Origin: Chitinophagaceae bacterium T5-Br10_B2g13
GTDB lineage: Bacteria > Bacteroidota > Rhodothermia > Balneolales > Balneolaceae
DNA: 33,878 nucleotides
Direction of reading: 5' to 3'
Assembly: GCA_001564065.1 (NCBI GenBank)
Contig: LKNA01000033.1
Location: 1-33,878 of the forward strand
Part shown: positions 25,539-33,834 of the stretch, piece after piece
Layout of the letters: every line of letters begins with the position of its first letter
Numbering within the stretch: position 1 is the stretch's first letter
The notes under the pieces: model-generated
The model's database searches: none
Seen by the model: the letters and a program-made list of their open reading frames with translations, nothing else
What the model was told of the DNA's origin: nothing
Translations under genes and position numbers: made by a program

Positions 25539-26021
25539 TTAATTTTCGCTTAACTCAATAGAGTAAGGTGACTCATCTTGTAAACGGACTGTTATCTGTT
25601 CATTTAGTTTAGTGGGAACATTCATTCCAATTACAGCTGCCTCAATAGGGTATTTTCGATGTCCGCGATCTACAAGCACAGAAACAAATATCTTATCAAA
25701 CCGTTCTCTTTCTGAGATTTTATCGAGTCCTTTAAGAATCGTTTCACCACTGAAAATCACATCATCTACAATGACCATAACGGTATTTTCGTTTACAGGT
25801 TGAGAAAGGGAAAACGAATCATCTGTATGAGCCCAAAGCTGTTGAGTATGAACAGGTGAATCCGAGCCTTTTTCAATAAAATGGCTGAGCATTTTAGCAA
25901 GAGCAAAACCGCGCTCGTTCAGTCCAATCAGTTGAATCTGCTTGCCGTGAGCTTCTTCAACAATCTGGTAGGCCATTCGTCTTGCGGTTCGGTCTATTCT
26001 GTTGCGGTCTGATAGGATCAT
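25539..26021 (-). CDS. PyrR-like phosphoribosyltransferase
   Basis: A cytosolic type I phosphoribosyltransferase. The PRPP loop is VMVIVDDVIFSGETI, with the Asp-Asp pair 86-87 residues from the chosen start. The last third (VDRGHRKYPIEAAVIGMNVPT and a following EQI.V) closely matches PyrR, the bifunctional pyr attenuation regulator/uracil phosphoribosyltransferase. The N-terminus MILSDRNRIDRTARRMAYQI also matches PyrR. I take the ATG at 26021 (160 residues) because family similarity begins there; an ATG at 26063 adds 14 residues of no clear family. No pyr biosynthesis gene is adjacent, so RNA-binding regulation is unproven and it may simply be a salvage or diverged PRTase. It is divergent from the YtxH-like gene. 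Confidence 0.8.
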   Translation of the reverse strand: MILSDRNRIDRTARRMAYQIVEEAHGKQIQLIGLNERGFALAKMLSHFIEKGSDSPVHTQQLWAHTDDSFSLSQPVNENTVMVIVDDVIFSGETILKGLDKISERERFDKIFVSVLVDRGHRKYPIEAAVIGMNVPTKLNEQITVRLQDESPYSIELSEN

Positions 26022-26121
26022 GGGATTAAATAAGTATTCTGAAATTACATAGAAAGTATCCAATTTAGTATACTATATACAAGTAGTGATATCGTAAATT
26101 CAAATGACAACAGGGAGTATT

Positions 26122-26427
26122 ATGAATAATTTGGTTAAACAATCAATTTTAGCAGGTGGAACATTCGCCGGCGGAATGATTGCAGGTTTTTTAATGGGGA
26201 GCAAGAGAACCGAAATGCTGGCAGTTTTTGATGCAGCCAAAGAAAAATCCAGATCAGCAATAGGATCTGCAAAATCCAGAAGAGAACAGTTCACTGAAAC
26301 AGGTATGGCTCGCCTGGAATATTTAAAAGGCGAATGGGGCAATACCTTTAAAGATCCGATTCCTGATCTCTATAAAGCTACGGAATCACTTACCCTGGAT
26401 GAATTGGAACTGAATTTGCCTCGGTAA
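26122..26427 (+). CDS. YtxH-like small membrane-anchored protein
   Basis: This protein of about 101 residues has one N-terminal hydrophobic Gly-rich segment (LAGGTFAGGMIAGFLMGSKR), the hallmark of YtxH-like proteins, followed by a charged helical part with AAKEKSRSAIGSAKSRREQF. Function is unknown; relatives are linked to general stress in Firmicutes. I choose the ATG at 26122 because AGGGAG (26112-26117) lies just ahead, a plausible ribosome binding site; an earlier ATG at 26104 adds six residues. The DUF2851 gene starts one base after its stop, so the pair is an operon. Confidence 0.7.
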   Translation: MNNLVKQSILAGGTFAGGMIAGFLMGSKRTEMLAVFDAAKEKSRSAIGSAKSRREQFTETGMARLEYLKGEWGNTFKDPIPDLYKATESLTLDELELNLPR

Positions 26428-26428
26428 A

Positions 26429-27592
26429 ATGAAAGCGAGATACAGCGAATCACTGCTTCAGTGGGTTTGGGAGAACCTGGAGTTCGATTTGAGTAATCTC
26501 AGAACGTCGGGTGGCAGCAGTGTGCAAATTCTCGAACCCGGCCGCAGAAACAGTGGTGCAGGTCCGGATTTTTTAAATGCCTGTGTTATAATTGATGGGC
26601 TTGAATTCCATGGTGCAGTTGAGATCCACAATCGGGAAAAGGAGTGGCTCGAACATGGCCATCAAGAAGATCCTGAATTCAATAAAGTTATTCTCCATGT
26701 GGTACTGGACGGAAGCGGAGGAGCTGCAACAACTTCAGACGGCTACAGGCCGCCACTGTTAAAATTAAGCTCCTTACTGGATAAGCCGCTCTACAAGCTC
26801 CTGAAAGAAAAAGAGATAGAAACTTTGCCTTGCGCCGATAATATTACTCAAATAAATCAAAGGGCCTTTGAAGTTCAGGTTGAGAGGGCGCACAGAGAGT
26901 ATTTTAATTATAAAGTTGACGAGTTGATGAGCGGTTATGATCCGGGTTTGATTCCATCAGAGGCCTGGATGAAAACATTTTTGCTACAGCTGTACAGTGC
27001 TCTGGGTATTCCATCCAATCGAAACTCAATGAAAAGATTACTGATGGATCTGAGTGAAATAATTAGCGCGAAAGCAGGAAAAGAGGAGTTTATTAATGAG
27101 GTGATGGAACTCGCTTTCAGCAAACCGACGGTTGATAAATATAACTGGAGCTTTTCAGGGATGAGGCCGGGGAGTCAGCCGAAAAACAGAGTGCGTCAAG
27201 CGGCTGCATTACACTACCAAATTATTGATACCGGTTTTAGCACATTTCTAAAATCAGGGGTTAACTCCTGGGGGATGTTAACTGGTGCGCTATCCGATTC
27301 AGAATTACCCGGCAGTTCCCGAATGGAAATAATACACAAAACCGTTTTCCTGCCGTCCATCTATCTCATTGGTGATCTGTTTCATGCCCGTCACCTCTGC
27401 TCAAAGGCGTATAATATTTGGGAGAAATCAGTTACAAATCTGCCCAAAGAGGTGCGTCAGCCGTTCGAAAAGTCCGGCTTTGAACTTGGGAAAGGCTTGA
27501 ATAAAATGGGGCTTGCCCATCAGTATAAAAGATTCTGCAAGGAGAGAAACTGTCATAAATGCGAGGTGTTTAAAAGTGTAATTAATTCTTGA
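26429..27592 (+). CDS. DUF2851 family protein
   Basis: The 387-residue protein matches DUF2851: FHGAVEIHNREKEWLEHGHQ near residues 59-78 and FNKVILHVVL shortly after are its signature, preceded by NSGAGPDFLNA. The C-terminus carries a CKERNCHKC cluster near 372-380 with three cysteines and a His, which may bind metal. DUF2851 is a Bacteroidota-lineage family of unknown function; the His- and Asp/Glu-rich N-terminal core looks nuclease-like to me, but that is only an impression. It starts one base after the YtxH-like stop, and its stop codon overlaps the presumed -33 element of the tRNA-Gln promoter. Confidence 0.85.
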   Translation: MKARYSESLLQWVWENLEFDLSNLRTSGGSSVQILEPGRRNSGAGPDFLNACVIIDGLEFHGAVEIHNREKEWLEHGHQEDPEFNKVILHVVLDGSGGAATTSDGYRPPLLKLSSLLDKPLYKLLKEKEIETLPCADNITQINQRAFEVQVERAHREYFNYKVDELMSGYDPGLIPSEAWMKTFLLQLYSALGIPSNRNSMKRLLMDLSEIISAKAGKEEFINEVMELAFSKPTVDKYNWSFSGMRPGSQPKNRVRQAAALHYQIIDTGFSTFLKSGVNSWGMLTGALSDSELPGSSRMEIIHKTVFLPSIYLIGDLFHARHLCSKAYNIWEKSVTNLPKEVRQPFEKSGFELGKGLNKMGLAHQYKRFCKERNCHKCEVFKSVINS

Positions 27593-27619
27593 CACATAAA
27601 AATCTTGTTTCTATCTTTG
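27589..27619 (+). promoter_or_regulatory. Bacteroidota-type promoter of tRNA-Gln
   Basis: TTGACA (27589-27594) and TATCTTTG (27612-27619) are separated so that TTG and the -7 box TAnnTTTG stand 20 bases apart, a full match to the Bacteroidota consensus. Initiation would fall about 15 bases before the mature tRNA. The TTG overlaps the TGA stop of the DUF2851 gene (27590-27592). Confidence 0.7.
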
Positions 27620-27640
27620 AATTCTGTCAATTCGATGAAT

Positions 27641-27711
27641 TGCCCGGTCGTCTAATGGCAGGACAGCTGGTTTTGGTCCAGTCAGTGGGGGTTCGAATCC
27701 TCCCCGGGCAA
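27641..27711 (+). tRNA. tRNA-Gln (anticodon UUG)
   Basis: The 71-base cloverleaf closes with acceptor arms TGCCCGG (27641-27647) and CCGGGCA (27704-27710) plus discriminator A. The anticodon stem GCTGG/CCAGT encloses the loop TTTTGGT (27671-27677), giving anticodon TTG at 27673-27675, which reads CAA. The T arm GGGGG TTCGAAT CCTCC is canonical. CCA is not encoded. Confidence 0.96.
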
Positions 27712-27722
27712 CACGACATTGT

Positions 27723-27757
27723 AAAAGGATGCCAAAGAGGTACTCCTTTTTCTTTTT
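27723..27757 (+). terminator. Terminator or attenuator between tRNA-Gln and prs
   Basis: AAAAGGA (27723-27729) pairs with TCCTTTT (27744-27750), with an inner GCC/GGT extension, and is followed by a T-rich run. It stands 12 bases after the tRNA and 25 before the prs start, so prs expression must come from read-through or from a promoter I cannot see in the short remaining gap. Confidence 0.65.
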
Positions 27758-27781
27758 TATAAACCTATACCTGTCAATCCG

Positions 27782-28714
27782 TTGGATACGCCATTAGCTA
27801 TATTTGCCGGTCGAAGTAATCTTGCGCTGGCCAGGGCCATTGCAGAAAATTACGGCACTGATTTGGGCGAGTTAACGATCAAATCTTTTTCGGATGGCGA
27901 ATTATATGTGAAGTACGAGCAGAGTATAAGGGGAGAAGATATCTTTGTAATTCAGTCTACTCCTCCACCGGGTGATAATATTATTGAGTTACTGCTCTTG
28001 CTCGATGCTGCAAAGCGAGCTTCTGTAAAACGGGTTACGGCGGTTATTCCATATTTTGGTTATGCTCGCCAGGACCGGAAAGATCAGCCAAGAGTTTCCA
28101 TCGCCTCAAAGATGATGGCGAACTTGCTGGTAGAGGCCGGCGCAGATCGGATTTTAACAATGGATCTTCATGCATCACAGATTCAGGGATTCTTTGATAT
28201 ACCTCTGGATCATCTCTACGCAAGCCGGATTTTTATTGAGCACTTTACGGAAAACCCGATAGATAATTTGGTTGTAGTGGCACCCGATGTGGGCAGTTTG
28301 AAGATGGCGCGTGCCTACTCTAAAAAGTTAGGAGCCAGTCTCGCTTTTATCGATAAGCGAAGACCGAAGCAGAATGTAGCTGAGGTGATGAATATTATCG
28401 GTGAAGTGGAAGGCAAGAACGTTTTGATTGTAGATGATCTGATCGATACTGCCGGGACAATTACCAATGCTGCTGTTGCTCTGAAGGAGAGAGGCGCGTT
28501 GAATATTGTTACAACATGTACGCATCCGATTTTGTCGGGTCCTGCATACCAGCGAATAGAAGATTCACCCATCGATCAGTTGTTAGTAACAGACACGGTG
28601 CCATTGCGGAAACCGTCTGATAAAATAAAAGTATTGAGTGTAGCCGGTATTTTTGCTGAAGCAATACAGCGGATTCATACAAATGATACTATCAGTGCAC
28701 TTTTTGATGATTAA
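27782..28714 (+). CDS. prs: Ribose-phosphate pyrophosphokinase (PRPP synthetase)
   Basis: This 310-residue cytosolic enzyme makes PRPP from ribose 5-phosphate and ATP for purine, pyrimidine, His, Trp and NAD synthesis. Landmarks are FAGRSN near the start, FSDGE at about 37-41, VIPYFGYARQDRKD near 88-101 (ATP-binding flexible region), MDLHASQIQGFF (PRPP synthetase signature) near 128-139, and the ribose-phosphate loop VDDLIDTAGT at 217-226. Length is normal. The start is a TTG at 27782: no upstream in-frame ATG exists in the short leader, and the first strand (LAIFAGRSN) must be included. It leads a tight cluster with L25 (18-base gap), pth (15) and hppA (44). Confidence 0.96.
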   Translation: MDTPLAIFAGRSNLALARAIAENYGTDLGELTIKSFSDGELYVKYEQSIRGEDIFVIQSTPPPGDNIIELLLLLDAAKRASVKRVTAVIPYFGYARQDRKDQPRVSIASKMMANLLVEAGADRILTMDLHASQIQGFFDIPLDHLYASRIFIEHFTENPIDNLVVVAPDVGSLKMARAYSKKLGASLAFIDKRRPKQNVAEVMNIIGEVEGKNVLIVDDLIDTAGTITNAAVALKERGALNIVTTCTHPILSGPAYQRIEDSPIDQLLVTDTVPLRKPSDKIKVLSVAGIFAEAIQRIHTNDTISALFDD

Positions 28715-28732
28715 TCAATAATTTAAAAAACC

Positions 28733-29428
28733 ATGAAGCAACCGGAAATATATAAACTGGAAGGCAAGAAAAGAGATTTAGGGAAAAAATCAGTAGCTCA
28801 ATTAAGAGATGAGCTGAGAGTACCTGCAGTTCTTTACGGTCCTAAAGTAGAAGAGAACATTCACTTTTCCATTTCGGAAGTGGATATCGAAAAGATTCTT
28901 TCATCATCACAAACCAAGCTGCAAGAGTTGACGGTTGATGGTGAGACTTACAACACTCTTCTTAAAAATGTTGAGTTTGATCCCGTTACCGATCGGGTTC
29001 TGCATGCAGACTTCTATGTGTTGGACGAAACACAGCGTGTGAAACTGAAAATTCCAATCCGTCTTACAGGAACAGCGATCGGTGTACGAGATGGCGGTGG
29101 TCGTGTATTCCAAACCATGCGTATTGTTCGTGTGAAGGTAATGCCGGACAAAATCCCTGCAGAATTTGAGATGGACATCTCAGAACTTGGAATCGGTGAC
29201 TCACTGCATGTGAGTGAGCTGGATATGGAAGGAATCGATCCGCTGGATGATCCGCGTCGAACGATTGTAACCATTGCACCTCCAAAATCTGAAGCTCTGT
29301 TTACAACCTCTATCGAGCCTGACGAAGAAGAACTTCTTGAAGGCGAAGAGGCTGAAGAACTTGTTGAGGGTGAAGAAGCTCCTGAAGGGGAAGAAGCACC
29401 GGAAGACGAAGAGAAGAAAGAAGAATAA
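28733..29428 (+). CDS. rplY: 50S ribosomal protein L25/general stress protein Ctc
   Basis: The 231-residue protein has the two-domain Ctc form: an N-terminal L25 domain binding 5S rRNA (about 5-95, with RVPAVLYG and LHADFY) and a C-terminal beta domain (about 100-190, with IPIRLTGTAIGVRDGG and GDSLHVSEL). A strongly acidic tail of about 38 residues (EEELLEGEEAEEL type) ends in KKEE; such tails are common in L25/Ctc of this group. It lies between prs and pth, a gene order widely conserved in bacteria. Confidence 0.94.
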   Translation: MKQPEIYKLEGKKRDLGKKSVAQLRDELRVPAVLYGPKVEENIHFSISEVDIEKILSSSQTKLQELTVDGETYNTLLKNVEFDPVTDRVLHADFYVLDETQRVKLKIPIRLTGTAIGVRDGGGRVFQTMRIVRVKVMPDKIPAEFEMDISELGIGDSLHVSELDMEGIDPLDDPRRTIVTIAPPKSEALFTTSIEPDEEELLEGEEAEELVEGEEAPEGEEAPEDEEKKEE

Positions 29429-29443
29429 CACAGTTATTATATT

Positions 29444-30001
29444 ATGGCGTTGATTGTTGGCCTGGGTAATCCCGGTGCAGAGTACGAAGGATCTCGCCAT
29501 AATGTAGGCTATGAGGTATTAGACAACCTCGCTGAAAAACTGTCTATCCAATTTGATCCCGATAACGGCCTTTACCACAGAGGTGAAGGCCGTTTTAAGG
29601 GACAACCCGTAGTTCTGATCAAGCCCACCACTTATATGAACAGAAGCGGAAGAGCCATAACTAAAGCACTGGCTGAATCAAACATCAGAAAATCAGAGTG
29701 TTTGGTTTGTTACGACGATATCAACCTGGAAGTTGGACGGATTAGATTAAGACCGGGAGGGAGTGCCGGAGGGCATAACGGCATTTCGGATATTATTGAA
29801 AAACTACAGACAAAGTCATTTCCGAGATTGAGAGTCGGAATAGGAAATAATTTTCCAAGAGGGAGACAGGCAGATTATGTGTTGCAAAAGTTTACAGCAG
29901 AAGAGCGAGATTTGATTGACAAAGCAATTGATCTTGCATCAGATGCAATTTTAACGTTTATTCGTGGTGGTATTGATACCGCAATGAATGAGTATAACTA
30001 A
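29444..30001 (+). CDS. pth: Peptidyl-tRNA hydrolase
   Basis: The 185-residue enzyme recycles peptidyl-tRNA released from stalled ribosomes. Catalytic and substrate residues are visible: GLGNPG at 6-11, His19 in SRHNVG, TYMNRSG with Asn66, the DD pair at 91-92, and GGSAGGHNG at 106-113 with Asn112. Length is usual. It follows L25/Ctc by 15 bases, the classic ctc-pth arrangement, and is followed 44 bases later by hppA. Confidence 0.96.
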   Translation: MALIVGLGNPGAEYEGSRHNVGYEVLDNLAEKLSIQFDPDNGLYHRGEGRFKGQPVVLIKPTTYMNRSGRAITKALAESNIRKSECLVCYDDINLEVGRIRLRPGGSAGGHNGISDIIEKLQTKSFPRLRVGIGNNFPRGRQADYVLQKFTAEERDLIDKAIDLASDAILTFIRGGIDTAMNEYN

Positions 30002-30045
30002 CTACAGAGCGTTATTTATCGCTAAACATAATCAAAATAATCATC

Positions 30046-32241
30046 ATGCTTAACACAATAATCTACCTTATTCCGCTTGCCGGGGTACTGGCATTACTGT
30101 TTACTTATATCCGTGCAAAATGGGTAGCCAATCAGGATGTTGGAACCGAAAAAATGGAACGCATCAGTCAAAATATTGCCCGTGGTGCAATGGCATTCCT
30201 CAAGGCTGAATATCGGGTCCTCAGTATTTTTGTAATTATCGTCGCAATTCTTTTAGGGCTTCAGGGAGCCAGTGCAGAAAATTCTTCATGGCTTGTTGCA
30301 GTGTCATTTATAGTTGGAGCATTGTGTTCCGGCCTTGCAGGTTTTATCGGGATGCGTGTTGCCACCAAAGCCAACGTAAGAACAACCAATGCCGCCAGAA
30401 CCAGTTTAGGGCAGGGATTGAATGTTGCCTTTAACGGCGGTTCTGTTATGGGGCTTGGTGTAGTTGGTCTTGGAGTTTTAGGTTTAGGCTTGCTCTTTCT
30501 CCTTTATACAAATTTATTCGGAACGGAGATAAATAACGTACAGCAGGTACTTACCGTTATTACAAGTTTCTCTTTTGGAGCTTCATCCATTGCTCTTTTT
30601 GCTCGTGTTGGTGGAGGTATTTATACAAAGGCGGCTGATGTTGGTGCCGATCTTGTAGGTAAAGTTGAAGCAGGTATTCCCGAAGATCATCCGCTGAACC
30701 CCGCTACCATTGCGGATAATGTGGGTGATAATGTGGGTGATGTTGCAGGTATGGGTGCCGACCTTTTTGAATCCTATGTTGGATCTATCATTGGTACAAT
30801 GGTACTGGGTGCTGCATTTATGGGGCTTGCAGGCTTTGAAACAACCAACGAATTTTCCGGATTAAATGCCGTTCTGTTACCGTTAGTTTTAGCCGGTGTG
30901 GGAATTGTAACTTCGATTATCGGAACATTCTTTGTTAGAGTGAAAGAGGGAGGAAATCCCCAGAAAGCATTAAATCTGGGTGAATTTGTTTCTGCTGCCA
31001 TCATGCTGATTGCATCTTTCCTGATTATAAACTGGATACTTCCGGAGTCATGGGAGTTTGGCGGAATTACATATACAGCAATGGGTGTTTTCTGGGCTAC
31101 GATATTTGGCCTTGCCGCAGGTTTGTTGATCGGGCTTATAACAGAGCACTATACCGGAACATATACAAAACCGGTTTGGTCTATTGTTAAGCAGTCTGTA
31201 ACAGGTGCTGCAACAAATATTATTGCGGGTGTTGGGGTTGGTATGATCTCTACTGCAATTCCAATTATCATTATTGCCGTTGCTATTTTAGGTGCGTATC
31301 ACTTTGCCGGTCTCTACGGAATTGCGATTGCCGCTGTAGGTATGCTTTCAAATACCGGTATACAGTTGGCTGTTGATGCTTACGGGCCGATTTCTGACAA
31401 TGCCGGAGGTATTGCAGAAATGTCTGAGCTTCCGCCCGAAGTGCGAGAACGAACTGACAAACTGGATGCGGTTGGTAATACAACAGCAGCGATTGGTAAA
31501 GGTTTTGCGATTGGATCTGCAGCTTTAACAGCGTTGGCTCTGTTTGCAGCATTTATCACTGCATACAACACAACAAATCCTGACAGTATTATTTCAGCGA
31601 TTGATATTACAGCGCCAAGTGTAATGGCTGCTCTCTTTGTTGGAGCAATGCTTCCATATCTTTTCTCGGCTCTTTCCATGCAGGCTGTTGGCCGTGCGGC
31701 TATGAGTATGATTGAAGAGGTTCGACGTCAGTTCCGTGATATTCCGGAGCTAACCAAAGCACTGGATGCTATGCGAAGAAACGAAGGAAAGCTGCTTGCT
31801 GACTGGAGTGATGATGACCGTGCCCTTTTTGATGCTGCAGACGGAAAAGCCGAATATGAAAAATGTGTGGCTATTTCTACTCAAGCTTCAATCCGTGAGA
31901 TGATCGCTCCGGGACTCCTTGCTGTTATCGTGCCGGTTCTTTTCGGTTTCTTAGGCGGACCGTTAATGCTTGGCGGACTGCTTGCCGGTGTTACCGCTTC
32001 GGGTGTTCTTCTTGCACTATTTCAATCCAATGCTGGTGGTGCCTGGGATAACGCCAAGAAGATGATTGAAGAGGGAGTTGATATTGATGGTAAATCGTAT
32101 GGAAAAGGTTCAGAAGCTCACAAAGCGGCTGTAGTTGGTGATACTGTAGGTGATCCATTTAAAGACACCTCTGGCCCTTCTCTGAACATTCTGATTAAGT
32201 TGATGGCTGTTGTTGCTCTCGTTATTGCGACAATGATTTAA
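30046..32241 (+). CDS. hppA: Membrane-bound ion-translocating pyrophosphatase, K+-dependent type, probably Na+-pumping
   Basis: This 731-residue protein has about 16 membrane helices and couples hydrolysis of pyrophosphate to cation export across the inner membrane. The substrate-site motif [11 protein letters not shown] (about 197-207) and the [12 protein letters not shown] stretch (about 224-236) are intact. [10 protein letters not shown] near 476-485 has Ala where K+-independent enzymes have Lys, so potassium activation is expected. Glu242 in DLFESYVGS occupies the gate position (6.53) typical of Na+-pumping relatives, whereas plant H+ pumps have Gly there and Glu four residues on. Sodium transport is therefore likely but proton or mixed transport is possible. 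Its place after prs-rplY-pth, genes whose pathways release pyrophosphate, may be functional or accidental. Confidence 0.93.
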   Translation: MLNTIIYLIPLAGVLALLFTYIRAKWVANQDVGTEKMERISQNIARGAMAFLKAEYRVLSIFVIIVAILLGLQGASAENSSWLVAVSFIVGALCSGLAGFIGMRVATKANVRTTNAARTSLGQGLNVAFNGGSVMGLGVVGLGVLGLGLLFLLYTNLFGTEINNVQQVLTVITSFSFGASSIALFARVGGGIYTKAADVGADLVGKVEAGIPEDHPLNPATIADNVGDNVGDVAGMGADLFESYVGSIIGTMVLGAAFMGLAGFETTNEFSGLNAVLLPLVLAGVGIVTSIIGTFFVRVKEGGNPQKALNLGEFVSAAIMLIASFLIINWILPESWEFGGITYTAMGVFWATIFGLAAGLLIGLITEHYTGTYTKPVWSIVKQSVTGAATNIIAGVGVGMISTAIPIIIIAVAILGAYHFAGLYGIAIAAVGMLSNTGIQLAVDAYGPISDNAGGIAEMSELPPEVRERTDKLDAVGNTTAAIGKGFAIGSAALTALALFAAFITAYNTTNPDSIISAIDITAPSVMAALFVGAMLPYLFSALSMQAVGRAAMSMIEEVRRQFRDIPELTKALDAMRRNEGKLLADWSDDDRALFDAADGKAEYEKCVAISTQASIREMIAPGLLAVIVPVLFGFLGGPLMLGGLLAGVTASGVLLALFQSNAGGAWDNAKKMIEEGVDIDGKSYGKGSEAHKAAVVGDTVGDPFKDTSGPSLNILIKLMAVVALVIATMI

Positions 32242-32262
32242 TCAACTATCGTTTAAGCTTTT

Positions 32263-32294
32263 AAAACCCCGATGAGAAATTGTCGGGGTTTTTT
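32263..32294 (+). terminator. Intrinsic terminator of the prs-rplY-pth-hppA cluster
   Basis: AAAACCCCGA (32263-32272) and TCGGGGTTTT (32283-32292) form a perfect 10-bp stem with a 10-base loop and run into further T. It lies 21 bases after the hppA stop. A reading frame that appears to begin at 32272, inside the stem, is therefore not the true start of the next gene. Confidence 0.85.
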
Positions 32295-32334
32295 ATTTGT
32301 TGATATCCCAAAATCCAGAACTTATCGGATAAAA

Positions 32335-32997
32335 ATGACAGATCTATTTAAACTGATATTTGAACATGATATTCGTCTCGACCAGCTGAGAGAGCGGCAA
32401 CTTGATCGGGATACTCAGGAAGTGTCCGGAAGTATCGAAGATTTTTTAAAACCCGACCCCACCTACTCCAAGTTCTATTTTTCAGGTACGGTGCTGAGCA
32501 AAAATGAATTTGGACTGAACTGTCTGTTAAACTATGATGAATGGCTGAACTCTTTTGCTGAGGCACTTAATGAGTATCAGGCGTTCCTTGGAGAAGCTTC
32601 GATTTCATTGAATGAAGCTGTTGAAGAGTCTGAAATAGGGGAGCCAATTATATTGTCGAAAGGTGAGAGTAATCACTGGTTAGATCAGGATTTAAAGCTG
32701 GAAAAAGACAGTAATGTAGGGCATAAAAAATCCGGTCTCGCCAATGTTTTGAAAAGTGATGATCTGGTTCTCTACAAAGAGCCTGCCCACAACGGTTACG
32801 ATCTTCATCTCTTCTCAAAAAAGAATATCTATCTGCCATTCTTTGAACAGTTTAAAAAGATGGTATCTGATCGGTTTCGATTTTATAGTATCAATGGAAA
32901 GAGGATACGCTCAGAGCGGAAATTTTACTTTGAAACCTGGACCTTGGAACGGCCGCCTCACGGAGTGGAAGAGGTTTTTAAGGATACTGTTCTTTAA
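32335..32997 (+). CDS. Hypothetical protein of unknown family
   Basis: I do not recognise this 220-residue protein. It has no signal peptide and no membrane helix; it is acidic in the middle (EAVEESEIGEP) and ends with aromatic and basic strands (RFRFYSINGKRIRSERKFYFETW). The start is placed at the ATG at 32335, which gives MTDLFKLIFEHDIRL, an amphipathic helix; the ATG at 32272 falls inside the hppA terminator hairpin. The gene converges on the methyltransferase gene with 5 bases between the stops. Its codon usage looks like that of its neighbours, so I see no sign of recent transfer. Confidence 0.7.
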   Translation: MTDLFKLIFEHDIRLDQLRERQLDRDTQEVSGSIEDFLKPDPTYSKFYFSGTVLSKNEFGLNCLLNYDEWLNSFAEALNEYQAFLGEASISLNEAVEESEIGEPIILSKGESNHWLDQDLKLEKDSNVGHKKSGLANVLKSDDLVLYKEPAHNGYDLHLFSKKNIYLPFFEQFKKMVSDRFRFYSINGKRIRSERKFYFETWTLERPPHGVEEVFKDTVL

Positions 32998-33002
32998 AGA
33001 GA

Positions 33003-33740
33003 TCACTGTAACTTAGAAATAATGATCATGCGCGACGAATCTGATGTAAATGGCGCTCCTCTATAATCACCATAAGTTTTTTCGACCTGATATCCGATTT
33101 TACTGAGTTTTTCTTTAAACCAGTCCGGTCCGTATAGTTTTACTCTCTCTCTGTATTTAACAGGTTTATCCAATGTGCTTCCCGAAAACTGTATGGTTTT
33201 GAAAACCATGCCATCTTCTATTTTTCGGATAATATGGTAATTGATATTTTCATAGACTCCGCTTTCTGACGGGACGATATTTTGAGATACATACTCCGGA
33301 TTGAGGTAATCAATAAACAGGACACCCCCACTTTTTAACATTTTTTCACTGTTTCTCAACACTTTTTCATTTTCTTCATCCTCCAGAAAATATCCGAAGG
33401 TTGTAAACAGGTTGACAATTGCATCAAACTGTTTAGGTATCGGACTTCTCATATCCCGGACAAAGAATTCTACATTTTTGAGGTTACGTTGGTCGGCAAT
33501 TCGTTTTGCTTTAGCTACTGCTTTCTTTGAGAGATCAATTCCGGTTACGTTGTACCCTCTTTGTGCAAGTGTGATTGAATGCCGGCCTCGTCCGCATCCA
33601 AGGTCAAGAATGTTTTTAAATCGGCGAACGGGAATTACCTTCTCAATCAGATCGGCTAACAGCGCGGCTTCATTTTCATCCCTGTTGGAGTAAAGTTTTT
33701 CGTATAAAGGGCTGTCAAACCAATCTTCAAACCAGCTCAT
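33003..33740 (-). CDS. Class I SAM-dependent methyltransferase
   Basis: The 245-residue cytosolic protein has the Rossmann methyltransferase motifs in order: motif I ILDLGCGRGRHSITLA at 44-59, an acidic residue closing strand 2 in VTGIDLSK, RDMRSP near 94-99, and motif IV FDAIVNLFTTFGYF near 104-117. A KSGGVLFIDYLNPE stretch follows near 137-150. The TTFGYF and DYLNPE features place it with small-molecule methyltransferases of the Methyltransf_25/11 type. The substrate is unknown. It is divergent from the gene that begins at the right edge. Confidence 0.88.
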   Translation of the reverse strand: MSWFEDWFDSPLYEKLYSNRDENEAALLADLIEKVIPVRRFKNILDLGCGRGRHSITLAQRGYNVTGIDLSKKAVAKAKRIADQRNLKNVEFFVRDMRSPIPKQFDAIVNLFTTFGYFLEDEENEKVLRNSEKMLKSGGVLFIDYLNPEYVSQNIVPSESGVYENINYHIIRKIEDGMVFKTIQFSGSTLDKPVKYRERVKLYGPDWFKEKLSKIGYQVEKTYGDYRGAPFTSDSSRMIIISKLQ

Positions 33741-33834
33741 CTGTCAATGGGTAATAATTTTGGGTTGTTTGAATACGGTCTCAATCTTAGGCTTTTAATT
33801 ATTATCTTCCAAAAGTTTAGAATCAAAAGCAGAT

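Noticed and set aside
32272-32334. Earlier ATG for the unknown protein after hppA
   Set aside because: It lies inside the terminator stem, and the added residues are unlike the rest of the protein.
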